DNA from: Mauremys mutica | Taxonomy: Eukaryota; Chordata; Testudines; Geoemydidae | Length of the DNA stretch: 64,000 bases | Assembly: GCF_020497125.1 (NCBI RefSeq) | Contig: NC_059079.1 | Span: forward strand, 53,827,114-53,891,113 | Reading direction: 5' to 3' | Shown: in pieces, positions 33,038 to 45,215 of the stretch | How the letters are laid out: every line of letters starts with the position of its first letter | Numbering within the stretch: the first letter of the stretch is position 1 | Program-made: the position numbers and the translations under genes | Notes under the pieces: model-generated | Seen by the model: the letters and a program-made list of their open reading frames with translations, nothing else | What the model was told of the DNA's origin: nothing | The model's database searches: none

Positions 33038-36000
33038 ACATATCTCATATTTGGACATAGCATTGGAAGACCTTCACCCCAGTCACCTCCTTCTGGCAGC
33101 TGTTCAGGTGCGGTTATGATCTAGCTCTTCTGGTGACTCAGACCTCCAGCCAGGTCACCGTAGTCTCACCCCTTCCCTTCTGAGATATTAATGTGTCAAA
33201 CACAATACTGATCACTACCACATCTTCCATGCCTCCTGGGCACCTCTTCAATCTCACTCTTACCTCAGAGGAGCAGGTTCCCAGGTTCCTCCATGGTTCC
33301 CCCCTGCAGAACCTCCCTCCCCCCCACAAAAACCCAAACAAAAAACAACTTAAGTCACTTCTGTCTATTCCAGGCTTGAATTTATAGTCCCTCTGGGTTC
33401 CCCCCAGTTCCTCTTCCAGAACATTCACCCCCAAGGCTACCTGCTTGGGGCCTAGACCCTACCTTAGTGCCCACACAGGGATAGTGTTACTCCTCTGGTG
33501 TCCCTATTATTATCTTGCCAGACAGCAGGAACTCTAGACCCCTTTTCTGCTAGGTCTCTTCTTCCTTTATGAAGCCCCAACTCCTCTCCAGCTGAGTCTG
33601 ATAAGGAATTGAGTCTGACAGCTCTCAAGGTGCACAAAGTTAATTATGCACATTGAACTAATTGAGCTCTAGGGCTCCTGTTAACTCCTTGTCGTGTGGG
33701 ATTTACATATCCTATTACCAGTCATCTGAATCATGCAGTCCCCTGTCGGCTTCCTTATGTTTTTGCCTCATACTTTACCCCTTTCAGATTTACATTTGTC
33801 TAGTAATACAACATCATAGGACTTAAAATTATTTTATTGAGTAATTCTATTTTCCCCCAAGGAGGTTAAATTAAGAAGTACACACTCTGAATGTAGGAAT
33901 CTTGCTTTTAAAACTATCAGAAAAGTATCTCTTATCTCAGGTTATATTGCTAAGTAGTATATATTGGCCAAGATACCCTTGGCTGGCTGAGCTATGCTCA
34001 GCATAGGACTGGAGCATGAGTGAAGGTAGCTTTAGTCAAAGCAATCAAAGCAGACCCAAGAACTGAGGTCCATTGTGGCTCTAACCTTAACAATTTTTAT
34101 GGCTATTCTTTCTTTCTGCATTTGCTATTTATTTTTTCTTCTGTTTCCTCAATATCACTCTAAAGCCTGAAATCATTACATCTCACCTTTGTAGACAGCT
34201 GTAATGACTCTCATCCCATATACTGAAATCAACAGAGTTGCAAAGGAAGTAAAACAACACAGAATTTGGCCCACGGATGGCTGTGCTAAATTGGATCTTG
34301 AAGTTAATGAATGTCAGGGCTGATGCGGCCACACTTGAACTTTCCTTTAGCATTTGTGTACTAAGTATGTAAAATGACTCTTACTTCATATAATATTTTG
34401 CTGTTCAACTCCCACTTTTTACTTCTGCTGCTGGTGTATTTTGCTACTTACTTTAGTACAGTCAGTACCACCTATAAAATCAACTGTTAAAAGAATGCCC
34501 AGATTACAGAACAGTAATCTTTCCCTGGAACGGAACATAGCCTGTATTTTCCAGTGGTAGTTTTCTGACTCTAAAATATTACAGACTTTCATTTCAGTAA
34601 TTTAACTTTCAAATCACTATGATCTCTGGTTGTTTTAAGAAGGGCACCTTAAAACATGTCACAGATGCTGAACTAGAGCCAACCAGGGAAGTGCAAGATG
34701 TTCCCTTCCCTGAAAACATGTCAGTGGAATAAAAATGAACAACAGGCCTTGCAATGTGGTCTGCATTCTTCATTACCACTTGCAACTTCACTCTCTGCAT
34801 ATAAGAAAGGGGAGTAGGGGAGGGAGTCTGTTTTTAAATCTCTTTTTGGAGCCACAGAGTGTTCTTGTTAGACCATATATCTACATTAATCTAATCCCTT
34901 CATTATTCAGACAGATTTTCTTACTGTTTTATTCTTTTTTACTTTGTTTATTTTCGATGGCATGTTTGCATATGCTTCTGCCAAGCCACAATAGTGGGTG
35001 TTATGATTTATAATGATACATATAATTTGTGTCTTTTCAAGTTCTTAAAATGCCTCCTACAATATATTTTCCACATCTTAATTCTTCTTTAACCCTTTTC
35101 CAGTTTCTCTTGTTTTTATTTTTTAAAGGTTTGTGTTTCTTAATGGTATCAGATTAATAGCCCTGTAAACTGAAATATTCTCTTTTTATACACAAAAGAG
35201 AGATAGCACAGGCAGCAACCAAGCAAGCTTCACTACATGAACCTGTCAGTTTGCCTCAACATTGATGAGAATGGGCCTCTATTAAGGGGGAAGAATTGAG
35301 TCTTTAAACCCATTCGGTCCTTGAACTCTTTGCTGAGACTGTTAACAAGGGTGCCAGTTACGCTATTGCTATGGCCATCTGCCCATCAGGAGCTGGACTT
35401 AGACCACCCGTTCACTTAATGCAGGCCACCAAACAGCCTTCAGATTGTAACAGTTTCTAGCAATTGCAAACCTGAGTCAGATATGAACTGGTGACCTGTG
35501 GAGAAAATAATGGGCAAAAAGAATCGATCCCTTGAACCAAATAGTCACCGCTATTTGATTTTATTGTTGAATAAATCCATAGTATTGCTTTTTGCAAATG
35601 CATGCCCACAGATATTTCAGGTTAAAAATACTTAACCTGGTATCTGACTTCAAGGCAGAAATCCCATCCTTGATAATTAAGCACTGCTTTGCCGGTCAAA
35701 GTAATGGAAGTCTTCCATAAACTTTGCTTTTACATTTCCTTAGGGCTTTTGTCTGCATCAACACTGTTCAAACTGATTTGCTGTATTTTATGTGATGGAC
35801 TCTAAGTCTGCTGTTTTTTTTTCTTTCCTCTTTCTTTAGAAATAGCATGGCCCTTCATCCATAAAGCCAGTCTGCTTAATCTATCTTGTTTTTTAATGCA
35901 CCCTTCTGCGTCCCGTGACGATGTAAATTCCAGACTATATTATCCTAGTTTAACCAAGTTTGGGTTATCCCAATTACATCTTGTTTCCCTATAAACCCAA

Positions 36001-38005
36001 ATAGTCATGCAAAATTGTTTTGTGATACTGGTTGCAACTGCACAGACAAAACTCTGGAAAAACCTTTCCCGATTTAGCTTATTTTATATTTCTGGTAATA
36101 AAATTTTCTATTTAGTTTTGATCATGGCTATACAAAATAGAATAATTGTTGGCTAATCAGATTTCTGAATTGTCAAATTGTCTTGATTTCATGTTGTAAC
36201 TGTGATAACTCTGAATTTGTTAAACCAGGATAACATGGCTTGGCATTTTTAATGTCAGAATACAGAAATACCTCCAAAAAGTGGCCCTGGTGAGATGACA
36301 AGAATTATAGGTTCATGGATGAGAGGGGACACAGAACACTTAACTGGAATTAACCATGTAAAATATAGTAACACAGACTGAACAAACATATACCTACAGA
36401 AATGCAAATAGACTATATTTATCAGGGGGTACAAGTCTTCCCAATACACCAAAATCCACCAGATAAAAAGATTACGTCTACAGTCATTTAGTATAAATGG
36501 AATGAAGCCATCTTCATAAACACTATCACAGGATCAATGCCTGAAAATAAATCGCTAAGCTTTACTTCAGGACTTATGTATCCTGTGACTATATACCATT
36601 TACTAATATTTCTCTCTTTTAAACTTCATCCGGATCCTTTTGCTCTGCTGTATCATCTACATCATTTCTTAAACATTTGAGAAAGTTATATTTCTAGATA
36701 ATGACTCACTGCTCCTTTCCAAGTTAAAATGTTTCTCTTCAGGTATAAATTTTATTAGAGAATATTTAGAATAAACACCATATCTGCCAAAAATTTGACT
36801 CATTGTCCAGTTAGTATGTGTGATCTTGTAACAAAAAGCTCCAAGAATTAAAATTCCTAAGTGCAAGGATATAGAACACAGTGTTATCTGGCCTCTTTGT
36901 TTAAAATCTGAACCTTTATGTTGCATAAATGAATTATTTTTTTGCATCAAATATATACTGCACATCTTGCCTTGTTATTTTTTCATTTAAAAATATAGCA
37001 CAGGATCTTTGGCTTTGTTCAAGAAGTACTCTGTGCAACTCAGTGCAGGGATGGAAGCAGGAGGCAAAGGTTGATTTAAGCTACCTTTATTTCCCTGCTG
37101 TCCTGGGACCATCCAGACACTAATCCAGTCCTTGCTGAAAAAGTAGAGCAGCATCAGGTTTGCTCCACAATGCCAGCTGCCTCAAATGGCCTTTTTGGGC
37201 AGCTGGGGAGTAGAGACTCTATGGTCATGTCCCCTAAATTGGAGCGATGAGGTAGGTCAATCAGCCTGTAGCAAGGCAGGAAGGATATTTTGCTACCTGG
37301 ATCCACCAGGTGCACACTGGCCTACCAGTGTAAAGCAGCTTTAGCATGGCTAAAATACTAGGCCTTAACCACTGTAATCTCCACTGTAGGTTATAATCCA
37401 ATATCCACCTTGACATCTGGCACTTTCAGGTCTTCCTCCAATTGTTTTTTGTGTGGAGTGTGCTAAATATTTTAGAACCCTTTATTATTCTGTATTAATG
37501 AACATGAAATGTCATGTGCTACATGTCAACCTACTTACTGTGAAGATCCAAATGCTGCTCTATCTCTATGTTGGTTATTTCACTTTATATCCCAGTAAAA
37601 CTCTGTCACAATAAAATATATCTATAGATGAAAAGCAGGTCTGGCCTAAAACGAGTACAGACCACCCTGTGAGATCTCATTCCATAATTCAGATTGGAGA
37701 GCTGCCCTCTAGTAAAAGGGTGAGATCCTCAGCTAGGGTCAGTCTACATCACTTCATTGAAGTCAACAGAGCTACCATGATTTATTTCAGATGGGGATTT
37801 GGGTCAGTTACAATCTCTTTAAAAAATCCTTTTGAGCTAGGCATCTTCTTTCAGAAAATATTTCTGTATATTCACTCTTCTAATTTTTCATACCTATGCA
37901 CTAGTTAAATTTGCAGTTTGTAATTAATAGGTTGGTCCCAGGAGGCTAGTGGTACTTTCAAATGTTTACATACTGTTAGTTCCTTGGAAACAAACATTTT
38001 TAAAT
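33038..38005. other. Unique sequence, 5 kb, no gene recognised
   Basis: 33060-33640 is C+T-rich and could be an old reverse-oriented LTR, but no termini were found. 34170-34265 has phrases of the small foldback family. The rest, including 34800-37650, is A+T-rich without repeat ends, tRNA boxes or protein resemblance. If the window holds conserved non-coding elements, this is the likeliest place. Confidence 0.4.
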
Positions 38006-38370
38006 TAAGCCCTGGTCTACACTAGGGGGTTAGGTAAAATTTAGCCGGGTTAGGTCAATTTTGTAATGAATGCGTCTACACAACCAACCCAATTCCGTCG
38101 ATCTAAAGGGGTCTTAAAATCAATTTCTGTACTCCTCCCCAGCGAGGGGAGTAGTGCTAAAATCGACCTTGCTGGGTCGAATTTGGGGTAGTGCAGACAC
38201 AATTTGACGTTATTGGCCTCCAGAAGCTATCCCAGAGTGCTCCAATATGACTGCTCTGGACAGCACTTTCAACTCTGATGCACTAGCCAGGTACACAGGA
38301 AAAACCTCAGGAAATTTTGAATTTCATTTCCTGTTTGGTTAGTGTGGTGAGCTTAGCAGCACAGGTGACC

Positions 38371-38962
38371 ATGCAGTCCACCCAGAATCGCAAACAAGCT
38401 CCAGCATGGAGCAAACAGGAGATACTGGATCTGATTGCTGTATGGGGAGAAGAATCTGTGCAGGCAGAACTCCGAACAAAAAGAAGAAATTCTAATATAT
38501 ATGCCAAAATCGCACAGGGCATGATGGACAGAGGCTACAACAGGGACACACAGCCGTGCCGCGTGAAAGTTAAGGAGCACAGGCAAGCCTACCAAAAGAC
38601 AAAGGGAGGCAAACGGTCACTCTGGGTCAGAGCCCCATACATGCCGCTTCTATGATCAGCTGCATGGCATTCTAGGGGGGGACCCTACCAGTACCCCACA
38701 ATTGTCCGTGGACACCTAAAGGGGGGAAGTCTCACACAACAGGGAGGAGGATTTTGTGGATGAGGAAGAAAAGGAGGAGGAGAATGCGCAGCAGGCAAGT
38801 AGTGAATCCGTTCTCCCTGGCAGCCAGGACCTTTTCATCACCCTGGAGCCAATACCCTCCCAAGGCGGGTTCCCAGACCCTGAAGGCAGGGAAGGTACCT
38901 CTGGTGAGTGCTCATTTGTACCTACAGTACCTGGTTTAAAAGCAGTAGTGTTTAATGTTTGA
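38371..38962 (+). pseudogene. Harbinger Myb/SANT-like DNA-binding protein, frameshifted
   Basis: Harbinger elements need a second protein that binds the terminal regions and brings in the transposase; this is its gene. The start ATG at 38371 gives MQSTQNRKQAPAWSKQEILD. A trihelix/Myb-SANT-like domain fills the first ~80 residues (APAWSKQEILDLIAVWG and NSNIYAKIAQGMMDRGYNRD). Near 38603 one extra base shifts the frame; the other frame continues as GHSGSEPHTCRFYDQLHGIL to about 38720. An acidic stretch (DEEEKEEENAQQ) and the segment LPGSQDLFITLEPIP follow at 38756-38900. A GGTGAGTGC sequence at about 38902 could be a splice donor. Beyond 38962 no continuation was recognised. Confidence 0.82.
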
Positions 38963-39002
38963 TTTGCCCTGAAGACTTGGGATGCATTCATGGCCAGTAC
39001 AG

Positions 39003-39386
39003 CTACTGGAAAAATCTATTAATGTGTCTGGGGATGGAACAGGAATCCACCAGGGACATCTCCATTAAGCTCTTCTGGAGGTACTCTGAAAGCCTTTGCA
39101 AAATGTTTGTGGGGAGTGTTGCCTTATTTGGTCCTCCATGGTAGGACACTTTCCCATGCCAAGCCAGTAGCAAGTAGTCTGGAATCATTGCAGCACATAG
39201 CATGGCAGCGAATGGTCCTGGATTTTGGTCGCATTCAAGCAACATTTGGTCTATATCTTTCTGTGTTAGCCTCAGGAGAGTGAGCTCATTCATGGTCACT
39301 TGGTTGAAATAGGGGAATTTTTGTAAGGGAACTGTAAAAGGACCCCGGTCATGCTGTGCTGTTTGCGCTTGGCTAAAAGGTATCAT
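39003..39386 (-). CDS. Unrecognised open frame inside the Harbinger element
   Basis: A 127-residue open frame lies between the two Harbinger genes and on the transposase strand, downstream of it. I do not recognise the protein. It contains LLRLTQKDIDQMLLECDQNP and a C-terminal part ILQRLSEYLQKSLMEM that looks helical, with no membrane segment, signal peptide or metal-binding motif. The adjoining upstream sequence (39388-39450) holds two ~35-base near-repeats with GAGAATAGCCAT. It may be an old exon of the element, a fragment of another element, or chance. A two-gene Harbinger would not be expected to need it. Confidence 0.3.
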   Translation of the reverse strand: MIPFSQAQTAQHDRGPFTVPLQKFPYFNQVTMNELTLLRLTQKDIDQMLLECDQNPGPFAAMLCAAMIPDYLLLAWHGKVSYHGGPNKATLPTNILQRLSEYLQKSLMEMSLVDSCSIPRHINRFFQ

Positions 39387-39751
39387 CCCTGAGAATAGCC
39401 ATCCGGTGGGGGGAAGGAATCATCCCAGAGAATAGCCATGCGGTGCGGTGTGGGGAGGGGCGTGCTGTACATCCACCCAAAAACCACAGCTCCTTCTTTT
39501 AAATGGCAAACCCAACTGGCATTGCTTACTATGGGAAAGAAGGGCACTGCAGTTTGAAACCATTCCCACATGTTATGAAGGCATTAGAAGCCAATTCCAT
39601 GTATCCTTTGGCTTACCATGGCTGCCTGGAAACCAAATTCTGTTGCCCAGCCATGTGTGATGTGTTACCATACAGGCAGGAGCTCAATATAAAAGGCAAA
39701 ATGCAACCTTGTACCTAAAACACATGTGCTGTCTGCTATGAATTGCTTGAT

Positions 39752-40911
39752 TCACTGTGAAAGAGTCGCCAGGCGATTTGCCTCAACCTCCCATCCCGGC
39801 ATAAACATCTCCCCCTGACTCTCACAGATATTATGGAGCACACAGCAAGCAGCAATAACAATGGGAATATTGGTTGCGCTGAGGTCTAACCTAGTCAGCA
39901 AACAGCGCCAGCGAGCTTTTAAATGTCCAAAGGCACATTCTACCACCATTCTGCACTTGCTCAGCTTATTGTTGAACTGCTCCTTACTACTGTCCAGGCT
40001 GCCTATGCATAGCTTCATGAGCAAGGAGTAGGCTGGGTCTCCAAGGATAACTATTGGCATTTCAACATTCCTCACAGTAATTTTCTGGTATAGGAAGTAA
40101 GTCCCTTCTTGCAGCTGTTCAAACAGCCCCGAGTTCCTAAAGATGCGAGTGTCATGCACCTTTCCCGGCCATCCCACACTGATGTCAGTGAAACATCCCC
40201 TGTGATCCACCAGTGCTTGCAGCACCATTGAGAAGTACCCCTTGCGGTTTACATACTGGTTGGCAAGGTGGTCCAGTGCCAAGATAGACGGAACGCATAT
40301 CCCTATTGCCGCACCACAGTTAGGGAAACCCATTGCAGCAAAGCCATCCACTATGACCTGCACATTTCCCAGGGTCACTATCCTTGATAGCAGAACGTCA
40401 GTGACTGCATTGGCTACTTGAATCACAACAGTCCCCACAGTGGATTTGCCCACTCCAAATTGATTCCCGACTGACCGGTAGCAGTCAGGCATTGCAAGCT
40501 TCCACAGGGCTATCGCCACTCACTTCTCAACTGTCAGGGCAGCTCTCATCTTGGAATTCCTGCGCTTCAGGGTGGGGGAAAGCAACTCACAGAGTTCCAG
40601 GAAAATAGCCTTACTCATGAGAAAGTTTTGCAGCAATTTGGAATCATCCCTACCTGCAACACTATGCGGTCCCACCAGTCTCTGCTTGTTTGCCGGGCCC
40701 AGAATCAGTGTTTCACTGTATCAACCAGCACCACTGCCACCATGATGTCCCAATTGCCAAATCCCGTGCTTTCAGGAACGTCTGTGTCCAGGTCCTCCTC
40801 ACAATCATCCTTGTGTTGCCGTCTCTTAGACAGGTTCTGCACATACTGCAGTATAATGTGTGAGGTGTTTACAATGCTCACAACAGCAGCAGTGACCTGA
40901 GTGGGCTCCAT
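39752..40911 (-). pseudogene. Harbinger DDE transposase (HARBI1-like), broken
   Basis: This is the element's transposase, an RNase-H-fold nuclease. The start is placed at the ATG complementary to 40909-40911 (MEPTQVTAAVV). The first ~65 residues lie in one frame, which ends at 40705. The rest lies in another frame from about 40665, with a TGA at 40520-40522, down to the stop at 39752. Recognisable blocks are FLELCELLSP, WKLAMPDCYRSVGNQFGVGK (helix-turn-helix-like), NRKGYFSMVLQALVDHRGCF, VGWPGKVHDTRIFRNS (second catalytic Asp) and VECAFGHLKARWRCL (catalytic Glu). The first catalytic Asp, normally in an AIDG-type block, is not seen; the corresponding place reads AIGI. ILGDPAYSLL is the conserved block between Asp2 and Glu. 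Confidence 0.9.
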
Positions 40912-41291
40912 GCTTGCTGTGCTATGGCGTCTGCATGGGTAACCCAGGAAAAAAGGCGCAAAATGATTGTCTGCAGTTGTTTTCAAGGACGGAAGAGGGA
41001 GGGAGAGGAGACTGACAACATATACCCAAAACCACCCGCGACAATGTTTTTGCCCCATCAGGCATTGGAAGCTTAACCCAGAATTCCAATGGGCAGTGGA
41101 GACTGCGGGAACTATGGGCTAGCTGCCCACAGTGCACCGCTCAGAGAGTCGATGCTAGCCATGGTACTGAGGATGCACTCTACCGACTTAATGAGCTTAG
41201 TGGGGACATACACAATCGATTGTGTAAACTCGATTTATAAAGATCGACTTCTATAAAATCGACCTAATTTCGTAGTGTAGACATACCCTTA

Positions 41292-42670
41292 GTGTCCTGA
41301 ATAATTGTCATCACCCCCTACAGTGATGCAGAATCTACCAAGTCCTCCTTTAAAACTTGGATAAACCTTAACTTTCTTGGTTTTGAGCTTCTCCAATTAA
41401 TTATTTTTGCTTCACTGATTCTGAAGCCACCCAGGATACCAAGTAGATATGCGTGTTAGAACTTGAATTATCTAATGCAAGTACATTTAGAAAATATTCA
41501 CTTGCAATTTACAGATAACACTTCCTATTGATCTTAAAGAGCTGTTTGTAAAGTCTTGAGTTATTATAGTCCAGCCAATATTTGTAACTTGCTTTTAACT
41601 ATCCTCCATGTGGTGCATTCAACTTTTTTAAATGTTCCAGAAATAACTCAGAAACAGGCTCCTTCACTGTGAAATCCATTTCCAACTTAAAATCTATGAA
41701 AATATGAAAAGCGTAGTGACCCTGGCCCTGACACTAGCACCTGCTGCAGCTGTGGGGCACCAGGATAGAATGCTGTCCTGGGGAGAAAGACAGCCAACAA
41801 AAGGGCAGCTTGAGCTCGGGAGGGGGCTCACAATGTGCCTATAGGGGGCAACTGAAAAGTGGATAGAGAAGGAGGAGGTGAAAAGAGACTGCCTGGGGTA
41901 AAAAGGGAATTTGTTGACGAAGCTGGACTGTGAAGGGCAGTGTGCAAGGAGCCCAGCCACAAAGCATAAGACCAGGGGGAGTGACTGTTGGGACACTGAC
42001 AGAGGGAATACAGTTTCAGTGCCTGGGAACAGGTGAGGAGCTGTTATTCGCAGGTGGACCTACTAGAAAGGGTTGCCATCATCACAGCATCAAAGCAAAG
42101 GAGCATCGCAAGTTGGAGAAAGGTGAAAGTGGGACAGGAAGGGTGAAGCTGGCCTTTTCAGCCTGAGAAAAGAAGAGTTGATTCCCTCTTAGTGTGACAC
42201 AATGTGTTTTTGAAAATATGTCTTTTATTGTGATGGTAATTTTCAGTTTATTATTTTTCTAAGCCAGTATTTGATGTTTCTTTATATTATTCTATTATTT
42301 TTTATTCCTGCCAAATTTCTGTTTTTTTTCCTTTATAAAGTTTAAAATTTAAGGTTATCTCCATTTTATTGGTTTGTCTTTACCTCTCCTCCCAATAACC
42401 ATAGTCTAGCTGAGGCCTGGTCACTGCAGTGTTTTAGTTTTCAAAGAAAAAAATTAAAAGTTTAATGTTGGCTGCAGCTTTTAAACAACCTCAAAGCATA
42501 CAGCACTCTGGGACTTTTGCAAGGAACATATTTTGATTTGCAGTTTAGTTTTGTTTATACAGTAAAGGCCTAATCCTATTCCTATTGAATTAAGTGAGAT
42601 CTATTTCACTGACCTCACTTGGTACTGGATCATACCATAAAAGAGTAGGACTCTGTTTATTGAATGGAAG
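41292..42670. other. Mostly unique sequence
   Basis: 41700-42170 is purine-rich and gives two overlapping open frames on opposite strands with no family resemblance; it could be part of an old LTR, but no ends were found. Nothing else recognised. Confidence 0.4.
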
Positions 42671-43026
42671 AGGGTTCTCAACCTTTTATTTTCTGAGCCC
42701 CTCACTCCGCCTAACATACTATAAAAACTCCATGGCCCACCTATGCCACAACTGTTTTTCTGCATATAAAAGCCAGGGCTGGCATTAGGGGGTAACAAGC
42801 AGGGCAACTGCCCAGAGCCCCACACCAGAGGGGACCCCGTGAAGTTAAGTTACTCAGGCTTCGGCTTTAGTCCTGGATGGCAGGGTTCGGGGCTAGGGGC
42901 TTCAGCTTTCTGACCTGGGCTCCAGCAAGTCTAACACCAGCTCTGGTTGGCAGATGCCCTGAAACCTGCTCAAACACCCCCACCCCCCACCCCAGAAGGC
43001 CCCAGACCCCTGGCTGAGGACTGGGG
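42671..43026. mobile_element. hAT-like MITE with a second MITE nested in it
   Basis: The outer element starts AGGGTTCTCAACC and ends with a decayed CTGGCTGAGGACTGGG. Nested at 42774-42945 is an element with better-preserved inverted ends (CAGGGCTGGCATTAG and CTAACACCAGCTCTG). No exact 8-bp duplication was found for either, so borders may be a few bases off. Confidence 0.5.
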
Positions 43027-44690
43027 GAACAGAGGACATGGAATTTCTTTAGATAAACAGGGGTTCAAATTTTAGAAGACAATCAGGTATAAATCAGAAG
43101 TAACTCTACTGAAGTCAGTGGAATTGTATAAGTTTTACAACAACGTAAGTGTTCTCAGAATCAGGCCTGAGATTTTTATTTAAGTGATATATATACATGA
43201 TGGACATTTCCTAATTCAGGTAATATGTTAGCTCTTTTGCTTTGTGTGCTTGTCTTGGATAACAGGGATTTTATTGCATTTGTAAACAACTTCCTGAGTT
43301 TAGTTTAGTATTTCTCATGTTCTTCCTTCTTATTTGCATTTTTTAAATCTTTTATTTCAGTTGTGCCGTTCCTTTAACTTTGTTTTCTTAGCACCTTCCT
43401 TACCTGTGAACCTGATACATTCTTTGCATAAGGATGTTCCTGGTGGAACTCTTTAAGCTACTATGCATATGAGTGAGGTTTTTAACCTTGTCCAATGCAC
43501 GATCATCAACCACTAACATATGAAGATGGCCTGTTTAATGGAAGTGCTATAGCCTTGAAGGTCTATAAACACTATGGCACCTAGAAATATAGAGTTCCCT
43601 GAGAAACCCTAGCAATAGCAACTTCCACAGAGATCCATAAGCCCTTTTTTTGTGGCCTGGACACAGTGCACTGGAGAAGAGAGCGGTGCCTGCTTCCCAC
43701 TCCCACTGGTTCTCTGAAGCCTCCATGGATGAGTCCAGTGCATCAGCTGAGAATCTTGGACCATTCTATCTGCCATTATGTGACTGGATACTTCAGGCTA
43801 TCAGTAATGAGCTATGAAATCATCCGGGCTGCCAGTCTACGTACAGTGCAGGCCAGAGTGAAGTTGTTACATTTGGTGCACACAAAATGAGTATTAGCTC
43901 ACTCCAGTTCCCCATCCCAAAAACCACCACCAAAACTGGCATACTTGTCACAAATTCCTATGTCAATTCCTTGTCAAGGGTATTAACCCAGTAATGGAGA
44001 CACAGTTAGGCGATGGTCCCCATTGCAAATGGGACAACTATACTGTAACCATGTTCACTTACTCAATTATGACTTTACTGTAGGCTATGGCTTAAAATGT
44101 GATTAATAATCATGATCAGTGAACTCCTGAAGTGGAGTCTGTTAAAGCTTAAAGTACCCTCATATGCGCACATAAAAGAGCAGTTTTATTCAGAAATCTG
44201 GAGTTTTGGGGAAATCACATTTAAAAATAGGAACATCTGAGTGTTAGCTACCAGGAAAGAACATGAAGTTGCCAAATCAACAGTTGGGTTATAAGGCTTA
44301 CTGTAAGTTTTATTGGTGACTAAATTTGACCAGCCTCTGCAAGTGGAAAAAGTGTATTGGCCTCCCACTGCACTGCCGAGCAATTCCTCAGGACTATTAA
44401 GTAAAAGAGAAAGAAAAGAAAGAAACATTACCTTGTGACTTGAGTTACACTGAGTAAACATATTTGTTCTAACTTTTTCTTTAAATCCTAATACAAAATA
44501 TCATGACACACTTGATACCTGGGCCAACACAGATGCAATTTGCCCAATATATCTAGCATATTGAGCAGCAGTGAAGCAGATAATAATTTTCACAGAATTC
44601 TCAATCCCAGTAAAACTAAGTATTTAAGGCCTGATCTATATAGCCCAATGAAGACAGAGTCATTCCACTGACATCACAGGCTTTGGTTTG
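43027..44690. other. Mostly unique sequence; small foldback at about 43083-43171
   Basis: 43083-43171 carries GGTATAAATCAGAAGTAACT, then GAAGTCAGTGG and later AATCAGGCCTGA, a member of the CAATGG-core foldback family. Nothing else recognised. Confidence 0.4.
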
Positions 44691-45215
44691 AGCCATTACA
44701 GTATAAAGTGTTTCTCATTTTCAAAGCACTATACAGTTATGCTCCATGGCAACTCTAGTAAAAATATCATTACCCCATTTTGTACATGAGACAATTGAGA
44801 AATAGTGCTAAGGCCCTAATGATCTGCTACATCTTAGTATACACTGCATGTAGTGGAGAGTGGCAGCAGCAAGGAGCTAGTTATGGCTCCCTGATCCTTG
44901 GAAGCCTGGTCCCAGCAAATGCTAGAGCAGCGTGGAGCCTGCTGTAATTTGTGTGTGTGTGGGGGGGGGTGTTTTGCTCCACCTATGCTACACTTCTTCC
45001 CCTTATGCTGGGATCAGGTGCATCTGGCACAAAGCCCTGGTGTGCCTCTCTGCAACAGGAACTCTCCTCCAGCTAGCTCTAGCCACTTAATTCTGTCAGT
45101 TGACTGGGGGATGTGGCCCTAAATGATTTGCAAAAGGCCACAAAGGGAGACAGTGTCAGAGTTCGGAAATCTCATATTCTAATCCTATCTTCCAGTCCAG
45201 GGCTCAGGCCCTCCC
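44691..45215 (-). mobile_element. MIR SINE split by a 287-bp insertion
   Basis: 44691-44811 reads as the reverse complement of the MIR 3' half (ATTACCCCATTTTGTACATG plus AGACAATTGAGAAA). 45121-45215 continues it (GATTTGCAAAAGGCCACAAA, later TCTAATCC). Between them, 44828-45114 is foreign, flanked by GGCCCTAATGATCTGC (44812-44827) and GGCCCTAAATGATTTGC (45115-45131). Confidence 0.7.
44828..45114. mobile_element. Unidentified insertion inside MIR with a 16-17-bp imperfect target duplication
   Basis: The 287-bp insert has no recognisable terminal inverted repeats or tRNA boxes. It contains a (TG)n tract running into a G run at about 44949-44969. The long flanking repeat favours retroposition over a cut-and-paste transposon. 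Not matched to a known family. Confidence 0.45.

Larger units (their letters stand above)
38009..41288. mobile_element. PIF/Harbinger DNA transposon, near full length, two genes
   Basis: The left end AGCCCTGGTCTACACTAG and the right end, inverted, AGGGTATGTCTACACTACG are imperfect terminal repeats. TTA flanks both sides (38006-38008 and 41289-41291), the 3-bp duplication of Harbinger elements. Inside are a Myb/SANT-like gene on the plus strand and a DDE transposase on the minus strand, converging toward the centre. Subterminal AT-rich inverted blocks lie at 41214-41265 (ACACAATCGATTGTGT). Both genes are damaged. Confidence 0.93.

Noticed and set aside
33060..33640. A reverse-oriented LTR
   Set aside because: Composition is suggestive but I found no TG...CA ends, target duplication or match to the other LTRs.
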